A stretch of 35,480 bases of DNA, taken from Bifiguratus adelaidae. Taxonomy: Eukaryota > Mucoromycota > Endogonomycetes > Endogonales. The notes below the pieces were generated by a model that worked only from the letters and a program-made list of their open reading frames with translations, was not told the DNA's origin and ran no database searches. Of the stretch, positions 10,408 to 22,614 are shown piece by piece. The stretch spans positions 1-35,480 of the forward strand of contig MVBO01000150.1 in the NCBI GenBank assembly GCA_002261195.1, given 5' to 3'. A program made the translations under genes and the position numbers. Position 1 is the first letter of the stretch, and every line of letters begins with the position of its first letter.

Positions 10408-10942
10408 AGCAGTTCCCTGGGAAATGATAAGGAGTTCGTACCGGTCACTGAAATTTCCCTTTTATGGAGAATATCCTTGATTGCCATTTGAGTATTTCAC
10501 GTCGCGTCCTTATTTAGCTTGTTTCTCTCGTCTTGGATATGCCCTACACTCATGTCGGAAGTAACTCGAAAGTTCCTTGCTAGTCCTCCACCCGGAAAGA
10601 TATATCTCAAGGTTCACTTAGAGAAGGTATGCGACTGAGGGGAGTATGATCAAGGGGATGCCTACAGCGCATAATCATGAGTGCGTCGAACGTTAACTGT
10701 TAACCCTGGGATGGGAATTCGATTTGGATGCTCAGATCAGGTTCACTCGATTTCGCGCCGAGACGTGCCAGTAACTTTCAGACTCAGATGTGTAGAGCGA
10801 GCCGCTGTGCGCTCATGCTGTCAACCATTCCTCTGCGTTACATAAGTCATCAAAGACCGTTGAAAATTAAGCAAGCAACCACTCTATATTCTTTGTCTGT
10901 TTATTGTACACGGTTAGTTCACATTTATATTAGGGTATCCAA
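10408..10942. other. Intergenic: TAP2 promoter and TOR 3' flank
   Basis: A 535-bp gap between the 5' end of TAP paralogue 2 and the stop of TOR, both on the minus strand. No supported open frame, RNA gene or repeat was recognised. An open frame on the plus strand from 10728 runs antisense into the TOR end and has no family features. Confidence 0.4.
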
Positions 10943-13900
10943 TCACCAAAACGCACACCTAAATGAACAAGATCAGCATCATAGTCCTCCAAGTACGACT
11001 ACATACCATCCAATGAAACACTGCACTAGGTTTTCAACACTCGTCGCTTGGTCGATGAGTTTGTCCACCTGTTCCGGGACTTCTAAAGACACGTCCTTCT
11101 TGAAGTCGCGACCTGTTAGCTTGTCCTGAACGCGACCAATAACTGATAATGCTTTGGCGTTCACGACTTCCTCATCATCCGGATTAGCTATAACAGTGTT
11201 AATGGAGCCCTACATACAGGATCAGACATATTTACCCAAGTTGAGATCAGCTTCCGGCAACTTTGGATGCTTTTCCTCTCGTATCTCAAGACCAGTCCTT
11301 TTGCCGGTATGCCAACCAAGGAGAGGGTCATACACGAATGCTTCCAGAATAGCCATCAGACTGTCCTTGTTCGTACGAAGGACACGCATCACATTTTCGC
11401 AAGTGATTCGGAAGTGGCCTTCGATACCGCTCACCTCCATGGCATAGATCAGCATGCGCGTCAGGCGGAACGGCACCTTTTCCGGATATTTCTCTCTTTG
11501 CATCGCAATCTCGAAGCAGTCACCAAAGTCGATATGGATGACTTTTCCGCTATCTCTACTAAGCATGATATTGGACGGATGACGGTCACCCAAGCCCATC
11601 ATGTAACCGACCATAGACATCAACGCCAGCGATCGCGTATAGTTGCTGCGTCGTTCCAGCCATGCCTATAAAGAACGTTAGATGCCACGCTCGAGTATGC
11701 TATACCTTCTCACCTCCGAATTTTGACTCTTCAGCCAAAGAATGCGATAGAGATCTTGCCCGGTGGTGTTGTCGAGAGCATTCTGGAAAACTTCGACCTT
11801 CTGCATCAAGGTGAGATGATCCCAGTCCGGCGCCATCTGATTTCAGATCAGAACAGTCGCAATTGCCATAATCATCACTCACTTGTAGCATCAGCCTGTG
11901 CTCAATGTTCAACAAAATCTTGCGCTGCTCTCGATGATCGCGAATCAATGTATGCAAAGTATCGGAGTTCTTCAAAAACGCGGCCAAGCCCGAAGTATGT
12001 GAAAGTGGAGTGATAGGGTAAGAATCGATAAAAAGCTGCTTATTCACTGTTTCTGGATCAGCTTTCAGTAGGGTGTTGATCAGCGCAAAGGTTTGCATAA
12101 CTCGCTCGTCTTGACGGAGATCCTCGTGACCCTTCAAGAGGAACGTGTTATCTTGTCCGTCGGAGCCAACAATGGTGAGCTTCCTTGGCCGCTGCTTGGA
12201 CGTGAAGACGGTCAAGGTCGGCAAAAAGTGGCCGATCCTGACAAACGGTTCATTAGGACGATAGGATCCTGCGGCATAATCAATAAGAGGGGACAATCTG
12301 CCACAGCACAATAACGTACCTGGTAGGGCCAATTCGAGATCTCTAGCATCCAACAGTTTTGGAGAAACGTATTGAAGCTCCAGGCTGGTCATTGTCGGCA
12401 ACTGCTTGGCTATCTTGTGGAACACATAGTAGTATTGCTCCCAGGCTTGGTTCAAGCAATTCGAGTCGCACGTCGCTTCAAACTGTTCGAGCCGTTCCTT
12501 TGCTTCCTGAAGATAACCACCGTAAGCCTGGTTGAAGGCGACTTCTCGCATAGTCTCGGGCGGTCTCTCAGTGGCGACATGAAGTGGCTTGATGACATTG
12601 AGCATTTCATCCAAATTGCGCTGACCAAAATATTGGCGAGAGGCCTCCTCCAAGCCCTCATGCCACATCTCATGCCAAAGAATAGCCACCCTGATGAGCT
12701 CTTGGCTGACAAGCTCAGCCTGTTCGACGAGCACCGGACTATGGCTACGCATCCTGTCCAGTTGTGCTTGAGCGGCCGTCTTACGTCGTTGAATCGAAGA
12801 CTTAGCGGCGACGGACATGGGATAGATGGCAGCCTGAGGATGTGCCTTTGCTACGTCTGCAAGTATCTGATGCACTAAGTTCCTGATATTCTCATGAGGC
12901 GATGTCAGTCTTGCAATCAGCTGAGGGATAACCTGGAGCCACACGTCGATAGAAATGGTCCCGAACCCTTCACCAAGAGCATGTTTGACGTTTGGATGCT
13001 GACCAAATTTGAACCACAATGTGAGTAATCGCAAGGTGTCTTGGAGAGAAGCCGTAACCTCGGAAAGGGCAATCGACTTGAAGAAGCCATCAATGGCCGG
13101 TACAACGTGACGAGACAACAGTTGAGCAGAAGGAGGAGCTCTCTCACCGCTGGGATAGTAATGATTGACAATATCAAAGTTCGCCAAGGCCCACGCATGC
13201 CAAGCCTTGTACCAATTCTTGTCAAATCGTGTTGCTAACAGATAGGATTGCAGGATATATGGAATAGTTTCCTCCGAATATTTTCGCTGCAGAGACGTTT
13301 GCCATTCACCCATCCGGAGATAGCACCTGGCCAGCAGTTTGACATACTCGACGACGTCCGGCGGGTGATGCGACGGCTCAATGGGCCTCATCTTGACCTC
13401 TTCGATATTAATCCCCAGATCCTCTGTCATACGAGCAGTAAACGCCCTCAGAGCATGTAGTGTCTGTGGATCCCCACGGCCTTCTGAACGGGCCCATTGA
13501 AGCTTGAGATGGGCATACATGACTTGAGGAGGTGCGTTACTCGGCAAACCAGTCTCTGGATCGACCGTCATCAAACTTTCCAAAGTGCTGTCAGCAAGTT
13601 GGAACCGACGGCTTTTGCGACAGAGGTTCGCAAATTTGATCCACATGCCCATGTCTTCTTTGGGAGAAAGGACCATCGACCGTACGCGTAGGATTCGTTG
13701 CCATACATCGACATTCCGCTGACAGCCATTTAGCCGACGCATCCAAGTCTCTTTCAGAGCAGCTTGCTTCTCAGGCTGATCAGTCCATTGCTTGTAGTCG
13801 ATCATTTCCTCCAGCTCAGAGAGCATTTGTACTCTTACGATGGTATTGTAAGACCGATTGTAGCTCTCCCCAACAAGTGTCGATAGTTCGCGGTCCAGTA

Positions 13901-16900
13901 AGTCTCTTGTTTTGTTGATCCACTCGGTTGCTTGAGCATAGTTGGCCTTGTGCATGCTGAGAATTGCCCTGAAGAACGCTCTATCAGGGCTATCCGACTT
14001 CATGACAGCGATATAGTCATCCATCTGCTGCCAATCAGATTTGGCCCACGCTGCCGCCGCAGCCAACGGAGCCATATGTTGACGGACGTCTACAGTAGCC
14101 GTGGTCCACTTCTCTTGCGAAATTTGCGAGAGTTGCTCCCACTCCCCAAGAGCATGCAGACAACGCATGCGACCGAGCATGATACGGCTATCATTCGGAC
14201 TCTCAATCTGCTTTCGTTCGTAGGCGACCAGTGCTTCCTGGTAGCGATGAAGCTTCTCATACCACGTCTCCTTGAGTTCAATTTCATGATTTTTCTGCGC
14301 AACGGTAAGGATGCCGAGGGCTGCTTCAGACTGCTGAAGCTGGGTATTAATCGCCAAGAGCGCTTCAATGATAGCAAGTGAATGCTCCTTGCGGTCCTTC
14401 TCGTCCTTTAAGAATTCGACCTCCTTGTAATGCAACGCCTTAGCAAACGCATGTGACTTGGTTGCATAGAGGCCAAGTGTCCGTAGGTCAATGGTCAATG
14501 GCTGGTCATCATGTTCCATAAATTCACACAAGTTGAGTACGATCTGAATGACTTCGGGTGGTGCATCTGGCGCAACCAATGCCATTTCCAGGTTCGCAGC
14601 AAGCTCCTCCTGTTGCAAACTTTTAGTTTACGACGGCCCTATTACCGGACATCACACATACCTGGTTTTGATCGTACAGATCCGCGTAACATGTAGCGAA
14701 TGCGGTGTTAAAGAGCTCTCGGGCGAGGGGGGGATAATTAGCCGCAAGCATGGTGCAAGCACGTAAAGCATGGCTCGGCGACTCCTTCAACAATTCATTG
14801 TTCAATCCCCGAATCCATTTGAGCCAGTCTTCCGTCGTCGAGCGTTGAGAAGCGTCCCAAGCACGTTTTAAGCTCCTATTGTTGACGCCGAGTTTTTGTG
14901 CTGGTTGTGGGTCGGCACTTTGCATCTCAAATCCTCGGATCCCATCGATACCCTTGCCAAGCTCTTGTGGTAGCGGCTCTCCTTTCAACAATTTGCTGAC
15001 TAAGGTGTCATAATTCTTGTGCTGTACTCGGTATCTTGTTGTCATCTGCAAGCATATTAGTATTAGCCTATTCCACCAATGACACAATTAGGGACTAACC
15101 TTTTGCACCATGGGTACAAAAATCGCATAGTCATTGCCCAACTGGAAGGCCAAGGCGCAAAGGGTATCCATGGCGCAGTTACGCAGTTCTGTTGAGGGAG
15201 TGGCGATGATACGCGCCAAGGGATGAATAATACGACTCGCCTGATCAGATAGATTGACTTGCTTGCACAAGGCCCCTATCGTTGCTATACATTGGACTCT
15301 GAAGTTGACTGGATTTTCTGGCTTTTCAAACGCGCGAACAATAGCAGGTATGATCAGGTGCATGTATTCTACGAGTTTTATGATGGTGAGCGTCAATTTT
15401 TATCTTGTGTTTCTTTCGTCTTGCTTACCTTCGACGTTATTGCCAAACACCAGGAAGGCTTGAAGTACCTTGAGTCCAGTCGTGTAGTTATCGCGTTCGA
15501 GGACTTGCAAGAAGAGAGGCAAGAACCGTGGCACATGCATTTTGAATTCGCCATCCAATGCGACGGCAATATTCTCCAGCAAAGTGATGATGTTTGTTTG
15601 CACTGTGCCGTGCGATCTACCCCAAAAGACTATTGCGAGGTCGAAAATTTCTGGCAAGTAATTGCGAATGTGTTGCTTTACGCAGGAGACGAGAATCCCG
15701 AGCTGCTGAAAGTAATACTCTAGCATATTCGGAGAGGTGCGTATGACATTTAGGAAGCCGGGGATGATGGACGGCAAGAATTGCACGACTTTGAGCCCTT
15801 GCGATTGGAAGATGTGTATGATTGCTTGAATCACGTTGTCGTGTAGAGTGGACAATGTCGGATCCTTCAATATCTTCATCAAGGAGAATATGACCACCTG
15901 TGGAGCGAACTCTTCGGAGGTGGGGCTCAAACCGGTCATAAGCAAGGTCACATCGTTGCTGAGATATTTCGAATCGACCATGCCTTCGTTTGGATTGCCA
16001 GAAAGCCTCAATTTTTGCTTATAGGGATCCTAATCCATGTCAGTTCATGTTGACGCATACGTTTAATCAGCTTAAACTTACCAAAGCGCCCAAAATACCC
16101 AAAACTTTGAGGGTCTCTCGACGAATAGCAAGACTTTGCTCTGTGCGCAAAGTGGTCATCAAAATGTTGAGAAGGATTGAATAATGCGTATATGGCTCAA
16201 TCACATAACCCGTGTGACCAGCCAATTGACCCAGAGTTTTCAATGCAGCATCTCGTTTCGCTGAAGAGCTTTGATCTTGAAGGATATTGATGATTGCCGG
16301 CATGACTCGATGTATATAGGGAAATAAATCACGACCACCTACGCGGGCTAACTCACCAATCGCGGCCAAGACGGCAGAAGCGACCCCAGGAGAAGGGTCC
16401 TTCACTTTGGATTCCAGCGCCTTGAAAATCGGCTCAACATAAGGTCGGATAAGACTATCGGAGGCTGAGAGCAGTAAGGATAAGAGACGCGCCGACTCCT
16501 CAATATTTCGGTTCGAATTAGAGTACTCCAACTCTGTCAACAATTCGATGAGTGTCTTTCGCAAAGAGGGCATGACATAGGCAGGATTTGAAGCGGCAAG
16601 TCGACCAATAACAATGATGGCAAGTTCGCGAATAGCGAAAACCTCGTCATTGAGTGCCATGAACAGCGACCGCACATTGTGTACTTGAGCGAGATGCTTA
16701 TCGAATCGCGGACCCAAGGACCCTAAGACCGCTTGTCGAATCAGTGGATCTGGATCCGCAATACCAACGACCAAGAGAGCTTCAAGCACCTCGCCCATCG
16801 TTTTGAGGGCATGGTTCGATGCTTGATTGGTAATGGGGTCGCGTGTAAGGACTTGACAGCAGGTGACTGCAGCAACCTTTCGGACCTCTGGTGAATCGTC

Positions 16901-18823
16901 ACGCAGGTATGGAGCAACACATTCTGCAACGAATTCACTGAGTAAGTGGGCACTGAAATCCACTCTTGCCAACGTCTTCAAGGCCAAAATAATTGTGTCA
17001 TTATCCTTTTGTTCCGTTACAATGGTATTCATGGACGCGCTTGGCGGTAAGGCACGATTGGACGTAGGTGCACCGATGGGTCTGTAGGGTTGTCCGCACA
17101 ATATCACGGAGAGCAGATTCAGCAAACGTACTGTTCATAAACGACGTCAATACAACAAAGGCACCAGTTGAGGCATACACTCACGCTGAATGGTATTGAG
17201 CATGGGCTGAATATGCTCTGCAAGCTTCAAGAGAGCTTCTACTAGGGCTTCGCTTAGACCGCACGCAAACATGAGATCGAGCAGCCAATGCAGCTGCTTT
17301 GTTAGCGTCTGATCCACTGCTATGCTGAGCATCCCTATGCATTGGAAAACAGGTGCTTCCACATCCTTGAGTGAATCCTTCTTGTTGCGACTAGTCACAT
17401 ATTAGTAGGCTCTAAATTCCCAGGGGCGCTAAACGTACTTTCTGACAATCAAATGAAGGTTCTCTCGAATATGGCGAAACACTTCGGGCAAATAGTCACT
17501 GATGCTCGAGCCAACCGCGATGGCGACACTACCGATAGCCTGAAAAGCGGGACCTCGCTCTTTTTCCCTCCTCAACTGCGCTAGCAAGTATAGCATGCAC
17601 GTTTGCAGGTAGTTTTGCTTGAATTTGTTGGGATCGTAGGTGGCAAGGTTAGGAATGATGTTGATGACGGCTCGCCGAATCAAGCCATCTCTGTGGTCTC
17701 TGTAGTTCAAAATCACACCCACGACATCATCGTAACGTTCCCGCATATACTGGGTTTGATCAGCAAGAGTCATGTGAAACGGGCACCTTGCTTACCATGC
17801 CAGTATGATCCAAGAGTACTTGGTATGTGAGCAAGCTCCCATGTATACAATCCGTCGAATTCAGCTTTAGTCCTTTAGATGCCTCTTCCAAAATCTTCTT
17901 GTACCAATCCAGCTTCATCGTATGCTCCCGCTTGTAGATGATATCCAAACATTGACCCAGACAGTCGGCTGCCGCAACACGGATCTGTAATTTAGTGTCC
18001 CTTAATGCTATCCAAATGGAGTCCAGTATCTGAGATATATGCGCGTAGATCAAGGTTGGCGCAGCAATAGCCAGTTCACGCAACAATAGGACGGCGGCAT
18101 GGCGTTTACTTTCGGTCCGGTCGCCTACAGCCAAGATGAGCAACAAGCATCGCAAATGATCAAAGACATACCACTCAGCCATTCCAATGCACGATTCACG
18201 TCGAATTCTCCAGCATTCGTAATGGTCGTTGGACTTGTCTTTGCCAGTTTACCTGCTCAGATGATCAATATAAATGGTTGAAAAATATAAAAATCATGCC
18301 TACCCAGTGTTTTTGTTGCTGCAACCATGACGGCGACATCAGGATTAGGTAACAGATCCTTGAGGTAATTCCAATATCGTGAATACTGAGATGTGCTTTC
18401 ATTATCGTCCAAATCAATCAGCTTGTCTAAACATCAATGGTCAGCATCCACCAAAGCGGATCTCAACATCCAATCGAGACTTGCCTAAAGCCACAACGGC
18501 ACCCAATTTGTCGACACTCTCGCTGACATTGAGAAGCTTAAACAGTCTGCTATTGACCTCCTGTATCAGCTTGTTGTAGTTTTCTCCAGACAATTCCCGA
18601 GCCGCCAGAGCCATCTGTTGAAATCAGTGGGTGAGGACAAGAACGTCTGTTACATGCGGACATGTACCTGCTCTTTGAGCGACTCGGCTGCACGCTCGCG
18701 TACGGCTTCATTTCTACTTTATACTCAGTCTCGGCCCCAAAGTACATAATTGCACACCCACCTAGACCTCAAGTCATTGGTTATCCTATCCAACCCATCA
18801 CTGGCGTGTATCTTTAAAGCCAT
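10943..18823 (-). CDS. TOR1: Target of rapamycin (TOR) protein kinase
   Basis: Eighteen exons: 18762-18823, 18668-18713, 18485-18614, 18304-18426, 18172-18252, 17796-18124, 17439-17749, 17185-17390, 16082-17130, 15429-16029, 15100-15368, 14662-15045, 12320-14609, 11883-12268, 11714-11836, 11236-11665, 11007-11187 and 10943-10958. The CDS closes in frame at 2338 residues, a normal TOR length. Order: HEAT repeats (N-terminal half), FAT, FRB around residues 1835-1930 ([16 protein letters not shown]), PI3K-like kinase domain from about 1990 ([41 protein letters not shown]) and a FATC tail ending FIGWCAFW. TOR couples nutrients to ribosome production and growth in TORC1 and TORC2. Key FKBP12-rapamycin contact positions of the FRB (the Ser of LEEAS, the aromatic residues) are conserved, so rapamycin sensitivity is expected. 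Intron 18427-18484 has a GC donor; the final exon is only 16 nt. I cannot tell whether a second TOR exists elsewhere. Confidence 0.96.
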
Positions 18824-19407
18824 ACCATGCGTACGACGTGGTCAAGTGGCTAAAACGGCGTCACACCAGATTAAATTCTCGCTTCTCTTGCTCTCTTTTG
18901 CAGAAGTGTAAGTAAATAAACATCATCAACAGCACATTTGTGTGTACAACGATATCCTTTCCCGCGAGGAATACGTCCATGGATATACGTTGAAGGATAA
19001 TCGTGTGCTAGAACAAAGAGATACAGGCAACATGGATGCATGTATATCAACAGTCGCGTTGCTTGTATCGCATATGAATTATTTGATGATGTATGGCATG
19101 TGCTGATCTTTCTTTCTTTCTCTACTCTCTAGATGATTGCGTATCTGTTATAGCGTAGCTTGTGCCTTGGCTTGTTGCTTCCTTGTAAAATAAAACGACG
19201 CGTCAACCATTGAACCCTAACCCATTTTGTGCAAAGCAACACTTTCTCGAAAGGTGCCAAACACTTTATACGCATCAGAGTCTATTAGGGCAGGTAAGCG
19301 ATGGTAGTGCAAGATCAGACGTATTGAGCACGTCTCGCTGAGCCACTGATGAGATATATGCGCAAGACAAAACTAAATCTTGTGTTTAATGTGTAGATCC
19401 ACGCATC
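18824..19407. promoter_or_regulatory. Divergent TOR / G3BP intergenic promoter region
   Basis: 584 bp separate the TOR start (minus) from the G3BP-like start (plus). Visible elements on the plus side are a CT-rich tract near 19108-19132, a telobox-like AACCCTAACCC at 19213-19223, and a likely 5'-UTR intron for the plus gene with donor CAG/GTAAGC at 19294 and acceptor TGTAG ending at 19396 (103 nt). If that intron is real, transcription of the plus gene starts upstream of 19290. No coding sequence is recognised. Confidence 0.5.
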
Positions 19408-20860
19408 ATGGCTACTGATCAGGGGTCTGCTCCCGAGAACGGCGCAGCCAAACAGAATGGCACCGCACCGACACATGAGGTTGGGTGGATGTTTGTCCAC
19501 GAGTACTATACCTTCTTGAACAAGAGTCCGCAAAAGTTGCACTTTTTCTACAACAAGGACTCGTCCTTTGTGCACGGAACCGTTGGCGATCAAGTCGAGG
19601 TCTGTCACGGACTCAAGGCATGTACTGAACGCGATCAATAGCGATTTGAAATAACAAACTCGTGTATAGGCCATTCAAGAAAAGATTGCAAGCTTGGAGT
19701 TTGAGGATTGTAAGGTGCTCGTCTCCAATGTCGACTCTTTGGCTTCCATTGGCAACAGTATCATCATTCAAGTGTTGGGTGAAATGTCCAACAAGGGTCT
19801 TCCTTCTCAGAGATTCGCTCAAACATTTGTTCTTGCCGAGCAGCCCAACGGTTACTATGTTCTCAATGATGTTTTCAGATATCTCAAAGAGGATGACGAT
19901 GAGGAGGAAGTTGAGGTCGCTCATGCTGATGCTCAAGATTTGGAGCATGCCGTGGAGACCCTTCATATCAACCAGACCGAGGAGACCTCTCATACGAACG
20001 CTGTTGATCATTCTCAGCTCAACGGACAAGCTGAAGTTGCCGCTGAAGAGACCAAGGAAGCTGTCGTGCCTCAAGAGGAACCAAAGAGTACCGAAACCAA
20101 TGGTGTTGTTGAAGAGCCTGTTCAGACCGTTTCCGAGTCGGAAGTTGCCCAAGCAAAGGCCCCAGCTGTTAAGGAGGAGAAGGAGAAGGCCGCTGCTCCC
20201 AAGACCTGGGCTAATCTCGCAGCCAATAACCAATCCAAGTGGGGCAGCCAGGTTTCCGAAGCGAAGGGTCAAGTTGTCTCCATGGCTCCCGGCGCTGCGC
20301 AAGCTCCTGCCCAGACTGGAAAGGCGCATCAGGCGAAATCCAGCGACAGCAAGTCCAAGGAACACAAGCGACACAAGCAAGGTAGATTGTTCAATACCAC
20401 CAAGTGGCCAATCCGATAATTCTAACTTTTTGTACCCTAGACGAAGCCGTCTCTGCCTATGTTCGAAACGTGACCCCAGAAATGACCGAGCAAGCCATTA
20501 GAGAAGCCATGTCCGTCATTGGACCTATTCGATCTGTGGATGTTGTTCATCCCAAGGCAAGTGCAAGCATGGCTTTAAATGGATCGCGCTGACCTTACGG
20601 ATATTTAGAACTGCGCTTTTGTCGAATTCACCAATGAAAAAGACTTCAAGGCAGCCGTTGCTCAAGGCACTTTTGAGATTGGTACTCATGGAGCGGTGAT
20701 TGCCGAAGAGCGTCGTCGTCAAACGCCCCACAACCGCGATGGTCGTAACCGCTTCGAACGTCCTCAAGGCGAGAAGCGTAGCAATGGATTCCAGCGCGAT
20801 GCTAAGCGTGGCAAGGCCAACGGAGAGCAGCCCAAGAAGAAGGCTAATGACAAGAAGTGA
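19408..20860 (+). CDS. G3BP/Nxt3-type stress-granule protein (NTF2 domain plus RRM)
   Basis: Exons 19408-19617, 19670-20381, 20441-20556 and 20609-20860 encode 429 residues. The N-terminal NTF2-like domain (about residues 22-150) has VGWMFVHEYYTFLNKSP, LHFFYN, SFVHG, NSIIIQVLGEMSN, FAQTFVLAEQ and YVLNDVFRY, the G3BP pattern. An acidic, low-complexity middle contains the conserved KTWANLAA patch. A C-terminal RRM (about 309-380) begins AYVRNVTPEM and has NCAFVEF as RNP1. The tail is Arg/Lys/Asn-rich but poor in RGG repeats. Homologues (human G3BP1/2, fission yeast Nxt3, yeast Bre5) bind RNA, nucleate stress granules and partner the Ubp3/USP10 deubiquitinase. Two of three coding introns (19618-19669 and 20557-20608) have GC donors. 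Confidence 0.92.
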
Positions 20861-21009
20861 GCGTAAACCAATGCGCTAGGTTTGCCCTATTAGATCCTCA
20901 TCCACACCTTGTACTTGTATAAAGAGGAAATCCATTCATCTCTCTGAAGACATTGCGACTGTCTTTTAGCCTTGCCTTTTTAAGCCACGCTGCTGAATTT
21001 TTTGGAGCC

Positions 21010-21835
21010 ATGGACGCTGTAGGCACAGAAGCGCCGTTTGGGGTGGTAGAGGCACTGGACGAGCGTCTCGATGCTGTTCGAGAACAACTCAAATCCCTTC
21101 TCAAACGACCTCTCACCGAAACAGTACCCAAGCTAAGTCATGTTGACCGCAGTAAACTCTTTGTCATGCTTTCCTATACCATCAACACCTTGGTCTTTGG
21201 TAAGTGGCATTAGGCAGTTTAGGGCTGTTGCTGACACGGTGCGTCCAAGTTTATCTTAAATCCCAAGGACAAGATCCCAAAACACATCCGGTAGTCCGCG
21301 AGCTGGTAAGACACATGACAGCTATGCCCGGATATTGAATTGACGATGGTCCAGGAGCGAGTGCGAGATTATATCGAAAAGATAAAGACAGCCACAGGCA
21401 AGAAAGCCAAGCGTATGTACTGCATTTATTACATGGTCATGATTATTGACTCCTTCTCCTAGCATCCATGACCGTCAATCAAGCAGCCTCCAAACGAACG
21501 ATATCGGCTGCCTTGGCGGCCAACCGGATCCAGGATAAAGGTAAGTGGGCCTGATGGACACACAGGAGTGATGACCTGTATTAGGCAAAACATCGACTCT
21601 CTCTTCACCCACGCCATCCCCACCATCCACACCCAACTCACAAACTGATGTGAAAAAGCGGCCGGCAGAAGCAGGCAAGTTTCAATGTATGGCAGCAGTG
21701 ACACTCGTTTTCACACTTCTTTCTACGCTAGATGCAGAGCCTACGACACATAAAAAGAACAAGAAGTGGGAAAAGGAAAAACCTAAAACGTCGAAAAAGA
21801 GCCGGTTACCAATCACTGGCGTCAGCTATGAATAG
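21010..21835 (+). CDS. Nuclear exosome cofactor C1D/Rrp47 (Lrp1)
   Basis: Exons 21010-21199, 21250-21305, 21355-21412, 21463-21540, 21585-21674 and 21732-21835 encode 191 residues. Residues about 8-105 form the Sas10/C1D domain: LKSLLKRPL, then KLFVMLSYTINTLVFVYLKS, QGQDPKTHPVVRELERV and IEKIK, matching C1D and yeast Rrp47. The rest is a Ser/Thr/Pro linker and a lysine-rich tail typical of this family. Rrp47 stabilises the exosome nuclease Rrp6 and helps mature rRNA and snoRNA in the nucleus. Intron 21675-21731 has a GC donor, is 57 nt and has no in-frame stop. If retained it would insert a hydrophobic stretch, so I infer it is spliced. The gene starts 149 bp after the G3BP stop and is convergent with uL11m. 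Confidence 0.88.
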
Positions 21836-21911
21836 AGACCGCAACTTGCCCTCATTCTATGGAAGTTGTAATCAATCCCTCTGCACATTTTCTATAATAC
21901 ACGTTGTTGAC

Positions 21912-22361
21912 CTAAGGCACCACCTCAATTCCAGCAGACTTGGCCACCCCAATGACACTCTTGCAAATCTTGTCGAGCGCTACACCCTGCAGACTCTCAT
22001 CGGCCTGCTTGATCTTTGCAATCTCGTAGACATGTTTTAGACTCACTTTGCCCACGATTTCGGTGCCTGCTTTTGACGCCCCTTTCTCGATGCCCGCTGC
22101 TTTCTTAAGAAGGTAGGTGGTGGGTGGTGTCTTGGTGATGAATGTAAAGGTTCGGTCTGGTTTGATGGTGATGACAGTGGGAATGGGTGTTTCAGGCGCA
22201 ATGTGTTTGGTGCGATCGTTGAATTGTTTGCAAAAGTCCATAGACTTTACACCCCTTGAACCAAGTGCTGGTCCTACTGGAGGTGAGGGTGTGGCCTTAC
22301 CCGCCGGTACGAGTAATCGCAACAGTTGCTCTGCAGCTGCTTGTGTTGGTTTTTTGGACAT
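21912..22361 (-). CDS. Mitochondrial large-subunit ribosomal protein uL11m
   Basis: Single exon, 149 residues. Motifs PAGKATPSPPVGPALGSRGV, MDFCKQFND, IKPDRTFTF and TPPTTYLLKKAAGIEKG identify the bacterial-type L11 family. The eukaryotic genome copy of bacterial L11 serves the mitochondrial ribosome (yeast Mrpl19), forming part of the GTPase-associated centre. A TATA-like element (TATATA on the minus strand, about 22404-22411) lies some 45 bp upstream of the ATG at 22361. It falls between that ATG and a further in-frame ATG at 22436, which supports the shorter start used here. No obvious N-terminal presequence remains, as is common for this protein. Confidence 0.93.
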   Translation of the reverse strand: MSKKPTQAAAEQLLRLLVPAGKATPSPPVGPALGSRGVKSMDFCKQFNDRTKHIAPETPIPTVITIKPDRTFTFITKTPPTTYLLKKAAGIEKGASKAGTEIVGKVSLKHVYEIAKIKQADESLQGVALDKICKSVIGVAKSAGIEVVP

Positions 22362-22471
22362 GTCGAAAAGGTGGAAATTGCCAAAATTGACGGCTACCGT
22401 TGCATATATAAGCCACACCACTGTTGGAGAGGTCATTGTTGTCTGTTTACAAGTTGAGCCATGAATGGTTT

Positions 22472-22496
22472 GAGAGAGAGAGCGAGAGCGAGAGCG
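22472..22496. repeat. GA-rich simple repeat
   Basis: A short run of GA dinucleotides passing into GAGAGC units in the gap between uL11m and HSP90. It is a microsatellite-like purine tract and lies upstream of uL11m. No function can be assigned. Confidence 0.8.
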
Positions 22497-22614
22497 TGTA
22501 TTTGAGGTGAAAAATGTCTCATGCAGGTTTATTTGTCAGTTTAATGCAAAAAAGAATTCAGTTACCAGCACATTTGTATAACCCAGGAACAGACAGATTT
22601 TTGAGGCGTTGCGT

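Noticed and set aside
22472-22496. GA-rich tract as a repeat array or CRISPR-like element
   Set aside because: A 25-bp simple sequence without spacers; an ordinary microsatellite.
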